NCBI GenBank assembly: GCA_013214975.1 | Contig: JABSPR010000035.1 | Span: 1 to 11,380, forward strand | DNA: 11,380 nucleotides | Direction: 5' to 3' | DNA from: Flavobacteriales bacterium | Lineage (GTDB): Bacteria > Bacteroidota > Bacteroidia > DT-38 | In this document: positions 6,481 through 11,380 of the stretch, piece after piece | How the letters are laid out: each line of letters starts with the position of its first letter | Position numbering within the stretch: the stretch's first letter is position 1 | Made by a program: the position numbers and the translations under genes | The notes under the pieces: generated by a model | Told to the model about the DNA's origin: nothing | The model's input: the letters and a program-made list of their open reading frames with translations, nothing else | Database searches by the model: none

Positions 6481-6927
6481 CTACTGCTTAAATCCGATAA
6501 GTAGAACTGCACAACCGGAAGCAAGATTGTCTCCATTAAGTCTAGCTTCAATAATGCAGTTTATTGTTGATTCAATTTTGAAATCCCAATAAGGGGCATT
6601 TCGATATTCATCAGTACTAAATTCTTTATTGGAGAATAGTAAGTTTCTCTCTTCATCGAATAATGAAAATTCTAGATTCCCATTTTTCAAACCAGTGCAT
6701 CCTGATATTCTGTATGTTGATCCACCGTAAAAAGTACTGTGGAATTCAGCATTTTGTTCTCCGAGTAGTAATGCTCTGTACGATTGCCCATCAGAGACGA
6801 AGTTGTCACTAAAATTACCTTCGCATAGTGTTGCGATAGTATCACACTGGCTATAACCGTTAAAGTTGATCCCGAAGCTGAATATAGCAAGGATGATGGC
6901 GGCACTATATAATTTGAAATTATTCAT
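6481..6927 (-). CDS. Secreted cysteine-containing beta-rich protein, function unknown
   Basis: I do not recognise the family. The 148-aa product has an N-terminal signal peptide (basic MNNFK, hydrophobic stretch 8-20, likely cleavage near YSQ at 25-27), so it should leave the cytoplasm. The mature part looks all-beta, with alternating hydrophobic strands such as GGSTYRISGCTG (68-79), NLEFSLFDEERNLLFSN and a final SGCAVLLIGF. The layout recalls carbohydrate-binding or PPC-like beta-sandwiches, but I cannot assign one. Cysteines are at 28, 35, 77, 124 and 139; two disulfides would leave one free. C28 lies just after the cleavage region but lacks a lipobox. The gene starts 3 bases after the stop of the lipoprotein gene and precedes the ABC transporter gene, so a role in the same envelope process is likely. 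Confidence 0.8.
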   Translation of the reverse strand: MNNFKLYSAAIILAIFSFGINFNGYSQCDTIATLCEGNFSDNFVSDGQSYRALLLGEQNAEFHSTFYGGSTYRISGCTGLKNGNLEFSLFDEERNLLFSNKEFSTDEYRNAPYWDFKIESTINCIIEARLNGDNLASGCAVLLIGFKQ

Positions 6928-6930
6928 AAT

Positions 6931-7842
6931 TTACTCTACTATTTCATTTCTTATTGAAGCAATTCTTTCTGTAATAGTCTTTATTTGTTCTTCTGTAATG
7001 TTTACAGTACTCGTACTGTTAATCGTTGTAACTTTTTCTTCTGCATTATGTGAAGAAGGTTTAAACTCATACGAGAAATCAACTCCATCAAAATCTTCAG
7101 CTAAAACTATTAGTTGATCCGTGAGTTCGGCAAAATCAGGATCGTCGTAGAAAGGCATCAGTAATTTGATCAAATTATCAATTGTGTTTTTTTGAGATCC
7201 TATCCTTTCTCTTATTTCTTCACTATCCTGTAATTGGTGAATGTTTGTAATGAAATATAATCCTTCGATCCATCCTCCAGCAAGTACTAATGCTCCGATG
7301 TCGTTTCTTTCACTAGATTTTAAATATGAATCGGCCGCTCTGTAAGCAACAGATACAAGACTAAGAATAGAATCTTTCTTTCCAAGATTATTTTCGAATC
7401 TTGACAATGTTTTTGCATCAAAAGCACTAGAAACACCAAGATCATCAGCTAACCCTCTAATTGCTTTGAGATAAGTTAATGCATCTTGTGTTTGATCATA
7501 ACATGTTACGTATCCAAGATCCGCTCCATATATCCCTAGATTAAGAGCTTTACTCATCGTAACAGAATATGACTGTGCGTGCGAAGGTGAATTAAGCATG
7601 TCAATATTGTAACTTGCTCCAGATTGCAATATGAGCAATGAGGTTTGTATAGGAGATGGAAGGCTAAATATAGCATCGTCCATCTGTAATAACTTTGGTT
7701 CGTTAATGTTTATAGTAGGATTGGCATCTTCTGTGACTGCATCCTCGTTTTCTGTTGAGCTGTTGCAAGCGCCAAGTAATAATGATGCTGACAGCAGCAC
7801 TAAAATCGATTTTATTATAGCTTTGTTTGAAGATATTCTCAT
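6931..7842 (-). CDS. Helical lipoprotein, function unknown
   Basis: A 303-aa lipoprotein with a clear type II signal: basic N-terminus, hydrophobic stretch 11-22 and lipobox LLGAC with the lipidated cysteine at C26. The following NSSTENEDAVTED stretch is acidic, which in several Bacteroidota favours outer-membrane surface display; that is inference. The rest is mostly alpha-helical, with conserved-looking segments at 101-119 (GIYGADLGYVTCYDQTQ) and 183-197 (GALVLAGGWIEGLYF), and an amphipathic C-terminal helix (284-302). No catalytic motif is visible. I have the impression that similar hypothetical lipoproteins occur in other Bacteroidota but know no function. It is the first gene of the operon, with the secreted-protein gene 3 bases downstream and the ABC transporter gene after that. 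Confidence 0.85.
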   Translation of the reverse strand: MRISSNKAIIKSILVLLSASLLLGACNSSTENEDAVTEDANPTININEPKLLQMDDAIFSLPSPIQTSLLILQSGASYNIDMLNSPSHAQSYSVTMSKALNLGIYGADLGYVTCYDQTQDALTYLKAIRGLADDLGVSSAFDAKTLSRFENNLGKKDSILSLVSVAYRAADSYLKSSERNDIGALVLAGGWIEGLYFITNIHQLQDSEEIRERIGSQKNTIDNLIKLLMPFYDDPDFAELTDQLIVLAEDFDGVDFSYEFKPSSHNAEEKVTTINSTSTVNITEEQIKTITERIASIRNEIVE

Positions 7843-7971
7843 GGTAATTTAATTGTTACTATACCTGTGCAATTAATAAAAAAATAATGACTTCACAAAG
7901 GAAACGTATGCTAAAAGAGAAGGGTTTCACGATAGATAAATTACTTTCAAATAATATTTAAAAAAGCACGA
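7843..7971. promoter_or_regulatory. Divergent intergenic region (lipoprotein operon / priA)
   Basis: This 129-base AT-rich gap must contain the promoters of both the lipoprotein operon and priA. No clean match to the Bacteroidota consensus was found. On the minus strand TTTG (7896-7899) and ATTAATTG (7870-7877) are about the right distance apart, but the second matches TAnnTTTG poorly. Confidence 0.35.
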
Positions 7972-10443
7972 TTGCAGGAAGTTAAAACATACGTCGAAAT
8001 TATTTTACCCATTGCGGTAAAAGGGACCTTTAGATACGAGGTGCCAACTCATTTAATCGACAAAGTGGAAGTGGGGAAGAGGGTTGTTGTTCCGTTTGGA
8101 AGTAAACGAAGTTATTGTGGGGTCATCTTTGAAATTCACAATACTAGCCCTGTTGGATTCAATGTGAAAAATGTAGACGGAATACTTGATGATTATCCTA
8201 TAATAGATAAAATTCATCTGGAATATTGGTTTTGGATATCGAGTTATTATCTGTGCGGTTTAGGAGAGGTGCTAAATGCCGCTCTGCCTTCTGGGTTGAA
8301 AATTGATTATTCAGATCGTATAGTTATAAATGAAGAACATACAGTAGATAAGAAAATATTAACCGACAATGAATACTTAGCCCTTGATGCGCTTGAAATC
8401 CATAAAACATTAAAAATCGAGGACTTAGCAGGAGTTATTGGAACGAGTGAAGTTCCGTTTGTTGTAAGTTCTTTGATTGAGAAAAATGCTATTTGTAAAG
8501 AAAGGTTGATTTCTGAAAGATATTCCCCGAAGCTTAAAAAGTATGTTGAGTTGGAAAATGTTCAAATTTCAGATGTTGATTTAAATATAATAATTGATAA
8601 ACTAGGAATGGCACCAAAACAAGTTAAGGCGTTACGCTCATATCTTAATTTAAGTTCGTTTAATACTGCATCTGTAAAAGAGGTTTCCATCGATATGCTT
8701 ACAAGCGATGCAGGGGTATCTGGTGCTACTGTTAGTGAATTAGTGAAAAAGAATATTTTAAGAGTTTATAACAAAAGGATTGATCGAATTATCGATTATA
8801 AAGGAGAAAAAGAGTCTTTGGAAGAATTAAGTATTTCTCAAGGATGTGCTTACAAAGATATAAAACAAGCTTTTTCTAAGTTTCAAACCGTTTTACTACA
8901 TGGTGTAACATCTTCTGGGAAAACGGAGATTTACCTTAAATTGATAGGGGATACTCTTAATCAGGGTAAACAAGTTCTTTATTTAGTGCCTGAAATTGGA
9001 CTGACAACACAATTAACAAGTAGAATATCGAAGTGCTTTGGTGGAAACTTAGGAGTTTATCATTCGAAATTTAATGCAAATGAAAAGGTTGAAATTTGGA
9101 ATAAAGTTAGGATGGAGGAAGATTCTCATTCTATTGTAATAGGAGCGAGGTCGGCCATGTTTTTGCCCTTTAATAATCTGGGGTTAATAATTATAGATGA
9201 AGAGCATGAATCATCCTATAAACAAAATGAGCCCTCGCCAAGATATCATGGGAGAGATGCCTCTATTAAACTAGCTTCTTTATTGGGAGCTAAAGTTTTA
9301 TTAGGTAGCGCTACTCCCTCTATTGAAACCTATTATAAAGCGAAAGAAAACAAGTATGGTTTTGTTGAATTAAAAACAAGGTTTGGTAATGTTGAGTTAC
9401 CCGAAATTATTACTGTTGATCTTAAGAGAGAACACAAAAGGAAGTCGATGAAAGGACATCTATCGCTTCAATTATATAATGGGATTAAAGAGGCTTTAGA
9501 GAATAAAGAACAAATAATGCTTTTTCAAAACAGGAGGGGATATTCACCTTATTTACTTTGTTCTTCATGTGGAGAAGCAACTCGATGCGTTAATTGTGAT
9601 GTGAGTCTTACCTATCACAAATCGAGCAACCAACTTAAATGTCACTATTGCGGTTATCAGGAAGTATCGGCCTCAACCTGCAAGAGTTGTGGCGTATCGG
9701 ATCTTCGATTAGAAGGGGCCGGAACAGAGCAAATAGAAGAAGAACTTGAAATACTATTTCCAGGGACTACTGTGGCTAGGATGGATATGGATACAACCTC
9801 TAAGAAGAATGCATTTAATAAGATAATTGATGATTTTGAAAATGGGTCTGTAGGTATCCTTGTTGGTACTCAGATGATTAGTAAAGGGTTTGATTTTAAA
9901 AACGTTTCACTGGTTGGTGTAATCAATTCTGATAATATGTTGAATTTTCCAGATTTCAGGGCGTTTGAAAGAACATTTCAGTTAATGTCTCAATTTAGTG
10001 GAAGGGCAGGCAGAAGACAGAAAAGAGGGCGAGTGTTTTTGCAAACGTTTAACCCAGAACATGAAGTTATTCAGTATATAGTAGGGCATAATTACATTGG
10101 CTTGTACCAGGCCGAAATAACTGAACGTAATGCATTTAAGTATCCTCCCTTTACAAGGTTAATTAGGTTAATCGTTAAAAATAAAAATGAAATTACAGCA
10201 CAACGCATTGCGAAAAAATGTGGTGACGAGTTAAGGCTGATTTTTGGTTCTCGAATTCTAGGCCCTGAAGTGCCGCTAATGTCAAAAGTGAGAGGGTATT
10301 ACGTTCGAGAAATTCTGATAAAATTAGAATTGAAATCGTCGGTTATTCATGTTAAAAGTGAAATTCTAGAAGTTGTAAGTAAATTAAAGTCACAAAAAGG
10401 GGTGGCTTCAAGTAGAATAATTATTGATGTTGATCCAGTATAG
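7972..10443 (+). CDS. priA: Primosomal protein N' (replication restart helicase PriA)
   Basis: 3'-to-5' superfamily 2 DNA helicase that recognises stalled forks and reloads the replicative helicase. The 823-aa product has the usual order. A 3'-end-binding domain at about 5-105 begins YVEIILPIAVKGTFRYEVP, and a winged-helix region follows at about 115-185. The helicase core has Walker A GVTSSGKT (311-318) and DEEH (409-412), and GSATPS at 445-450. Eight zinc cysteines lie at 530, 533, 539, 542, 557, 560, 570 and 573. Motif V is GTQMISKGFDF (632-642) and motif VI QFSGRAGR (674-681). A C-terminal domain ends at IIIDVDPV. The start is TTG: in-frame codons upstream reach a TAG at 7933-7935 without any ATG or GTG, and the family N-terminus begins right after this TTG. 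The gene is complete. Its stop touches the stop of the convergent panB. Confidence 0.97.
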   Translation: MQEVKTYVEIILPIAVKGTFRYEVPTHLIDKVEVGKRVVVPFGSKRSYCGVIFEIHNTSPVGFNVKNVDGILDDYPIIDKIHLEYWFWISSYYLCGLGEVLNAALPSGLKIDYSDRIVINEEHTVDKKILTDNEYLALDALEIHKTLKIEDLAGVIGTSEVPFVVSSLIEKNAICKERLISERYSPKLKKYVELENVQISDVDLNIIIDKLGMAPKQVKALRSYLNLSSFNTASVKEVSIDMLTSDAGVSGATVSELVKKNILRVYNKRIDRIIDYKGEKESLEELSISQGCAYKDIKQAFSKFQTVLLHGVTSSGKTEIYLKLIGDTLNQGKQVLYLVPEIGLTTQLTSRISKCFGGNLGVYHSKFNANEKVEIWNKVRMEEDSHSIVIGARSAMFLPFNNLGLIIIDEEHESSYKQNEPSPRYHGRDASIKLASLLGAKVLLGSATPSIETYYKAKENKYGFVELKTRFGNVELPEIITVDLKREHKRKSMKGHLSLQLYNGIKEALENKEQIMLFQNRRGYSPYLLCSSCGEATRCVNCDVSLTYHKSSNQLKCHYCGYQEVSASTCKSCGVSDLRLEGAGTEQIEEELEILFPGTTVARMDMDTTSKKNAFNKIIDDFENGSVGILVGTQMISKGFDFKNVSLVGVINSDNMLNFPDFRAFERTFQLMSQFSGRAGRRQKRGRVFLQTFNPEHEVIQYIVGHNYIGLYQAEITERNAFKYPPFTRLIRLIVKNKNEITAQRIAKKCGDELRLIFGSRILGPEVPLMSKVRGYYVREILIKLELKSSVIHVKSEILEVVSKLKSQKGVASSRIIIDVDPV

Positions 10444-11277
10444 TTAGTACTGTTCTTTCTTATTAGGGAAGTCTTTGGATTTAACATCGGAAATGTAATC
10501 TTCTACTGCGTTTTTAATTTCCTCAAATAAGTTGAGATACCTTCTTAAGAAACGCGGTGAGAATTCGGTTGTAATACCGAGCATATCGTGGAGAACTAAA
10601 ACCTGTCCGTCAACATCAACACCCGCGCCTATACCTATTGTAGGGATTTTTAATTTTTTGGAAACGGTACCTGCTAAATTCGCAGGAATTTTTTCTAATA
10701 CAACTCCAAAGCAGCCCGATTTTTCCAGTAATAAGGCATCACTTGTTAGTCGTTTTGCTTCTGCCGCATCCTTTGCTCTTACTTCGTACGTTCCAAATTT
10801 GTATATAGACTGTGGAGTTAGTCCAAGATGACCCATCACAGGAATTCCTGCCGAAATAATTCGATTAACGGAATCGATTATCTCTTTACCACCTTCCATT
10901 TTAATAGCATGTGCTCCAGTTTCCTTCATGATTCTGATTGCGGAGCTTAATGCCATTTTTGAATTTCCTTGATATGAACCGAAAGGAATATCGACCACAA
11001 CTAAGGCCCTTTCTACTGCATTTATTACAGAAGAAGCATGGTAGATCATATGCTCTAGTGTAATAGGTAAAGTTGTATCATGCCCTGCTACAACATTAGA
11101 TGCAGAGTCTCCGACTAGAATTACATCTATTCCTGCCGCATCTAATATTTTGGCCATAGAATAATCATATGCAGTTAACATGGAAATTTTTTCTTTGTTC
11201 AATTTCATCTGTTGTAACGTGTTGGTCGTTACTTTCTTTAGGCTAGTTGTTACACCTTCGGTATTGGTTCTTTTCAT
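10444..11277 (-). CDS. panB: 3-methyl-2-oxobutanoate hydroxymethyltransferase
   Basis: First committed enzyme of pantothenate (vitamin B5, coenzyme A) synthesis. It transfers a hydroxymethyl group from 5,10-methylene-tetrahydrofolate to 2-oxoisovalerate, giving ketopantoate, in the cytoplasm as a Mg-dependent TIM-barrel oligomer. Family signatures are clear: MLTAYDYSMAK (33-43), VGDSASNV (55-62) with the metal ligand D57, VVDIPFGS with D96, KMEGG with E128, GHLGLTPQS (149-157), the general-base region VLEKIPANLA with E195, and IGIGAG (214-219). These match E. coli D45, D84, E114 and E181. The length of 277 aa is normal, with a short basic N-terminal extension. No panC or panD gene is adjacent. 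The only features upstream to the window edge are AT-rich sequence and an unassignable open frame. Confidence 0.97.
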   Translation of the reverse strand: MKRTNTEGVTTSLKKVTTNTLQQMKLNKEKISMLTAYDYSMAKILDAAGIDVILVGDSASNVVAGHDTTLPITLEHMIYHASSVINAVERALVVVDIPFGSYQGNSKMALSSAIRIMKETGAHAIKMEGGKEIIDSVNRIISAGIPVMGHLGLTPQSIYKFGTYEVRAKDAAEAKRLTSDALLLEKSGCFGVVLEKIPANLAGTVSKKLKIPTIGIGAGVDVDGQVLVLHDMLGITTEFSPRFLRRYLNLFEEIKNAVEDYISDVKSKDFPNKKEQY

Positions 11278-11380
11278 TTTAATCTTATATTATTGAAATC
11301 TAAATTACAAAATATGATGTATGTACGGAATTAATGATGCGAATGAGAAGGGTGACTGACGAAATGTCATTTTAAATGTC
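11278..11380. other. Region upstream of panB to the window edge
   Basis: This 103-base stretch should contain the panB promoter or the 3' end of an upstream gene. On the minus strand a frame stays open from the window edge (11379) to a TAA at 11305-11307. It is too short to tell a gene tail from chance. The sequence AAATGTC occurs twice within 17 bases at the very end (11363-11379). I see no firm promoter. Confidence 0.3.

Noticed and set aside
6687..6905. Minus-strand open frame of 72 codons
   Set aside because: Overlaps the secreted-protein gene in another frame on the same strand; that gene has a signal peptide and a tight operon spacing, this frame has neither.
6866..7117. Plus-strand open frame with a hydrophobic stretch
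   Set aside because: Antisense across the ends of two real genes; its apparent membrane helix is the complement of signal-peptide and coding sequence.
7631..7852. Plus-strand open frame of 73 codons
   Set aside because: Antisense to the signal peptide region of the lipoprotein gene; no independent support.
7870..7899. Possible Bacteroidota promoter for the lipoprotein operon (TTTG ... ATTAATTG, minus strand)
   Set aside because: Spacing is about right but the second element differs from TAnnTTTG at three fixed positions.
10532..10831. Plus-strand open frame of 99 codons
   Set aside because: Antisense to panB, whose assignment is certain.
11305..11379. Minus-strand open frame entering from the window edge, 25 codons
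   Set aside because: Could be the tail of an upstream gene, but too short and without recognisable sequence; left as unassigned.
1..11380. Mobile element, defence island, CRISPR array, tRNA or rRNA
   Set aside because: No repeats of the right kind, no transposase or integrase, no cloverleaf or rRNA sequence recognised; gene content looks chromosomal and vertically inherited.

Overview
The window reads as ordinary chromosome of an AT-rich member of the Bacteroidota, probably a flavobacterium-like marine or aquatic lineage. The reasons are the low GC, the lack of Shine-Dalgarno sequences before nearly all starts, the style of the lipoprotein and Sec signals, and the closest family resemblances of the peroxiredoxin, PriA, PanB and SiaB/SiaC-like proteins. 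This placement comes from protein character only; there is no rRNA gene here. I see no tRNA, CRISPR array, insertion sequence, phage gene or integrase.

Layout. (1) 30-662 (+): a 2-Cys peroxiredoxin ending in a clear intrinsic terminator. (2) 2089-717 (-): a two-gene unit in which a class I SAM-dependent methyltransferase overlaps by ATGA with a small aquaporin-type channel that lacks the usual selectivity-filter arginine. (3) 2317-3261 (+): a SiaB-like kinase and a SiaC-like phosphoprotein, 3 bases apart, followed by a strong terminator that probably also serves the convergent unit. (4) 7842-3333 (-): a likely three-gene operon encoding a lipoprotein, a secreted cysteine-containing protein and a 1026-residue ABCG-type half-transporter. 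The transporter carries an N-terminal TerB-like helical region, a degenerate FHA-like region and a very large periplasmic loop. (5) 7972-10443 (+): primosomal helicase PriA with a TTG start. (6) 11277-10444 (-): PanB of pantothenate synthesis, whose stop codon abuts that of priA with no spacer.

How the parts work together. The housekeeping genes (peroxiredoxin, priA, panB) are conventional. The lineage-specific interest lies in the middle. The SiaB/SiaC pair keeps the phospho-acceptor threonine at position 68, but neither the SiaA phosphatase nor the SiaD diguanylate cyclase is encoded in the window. The lipoprotein / secreted protein / ABCG operon looks like a co-expressed cell-envelope assembly, with an ATPase that may be controlled through its extra N-terminal domains. 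I do not recognise it as a described system, and it is the best candidate for something new. All gaps between genes are under 300 bases; the largest, 2090-2316, is a divergent promoter region.
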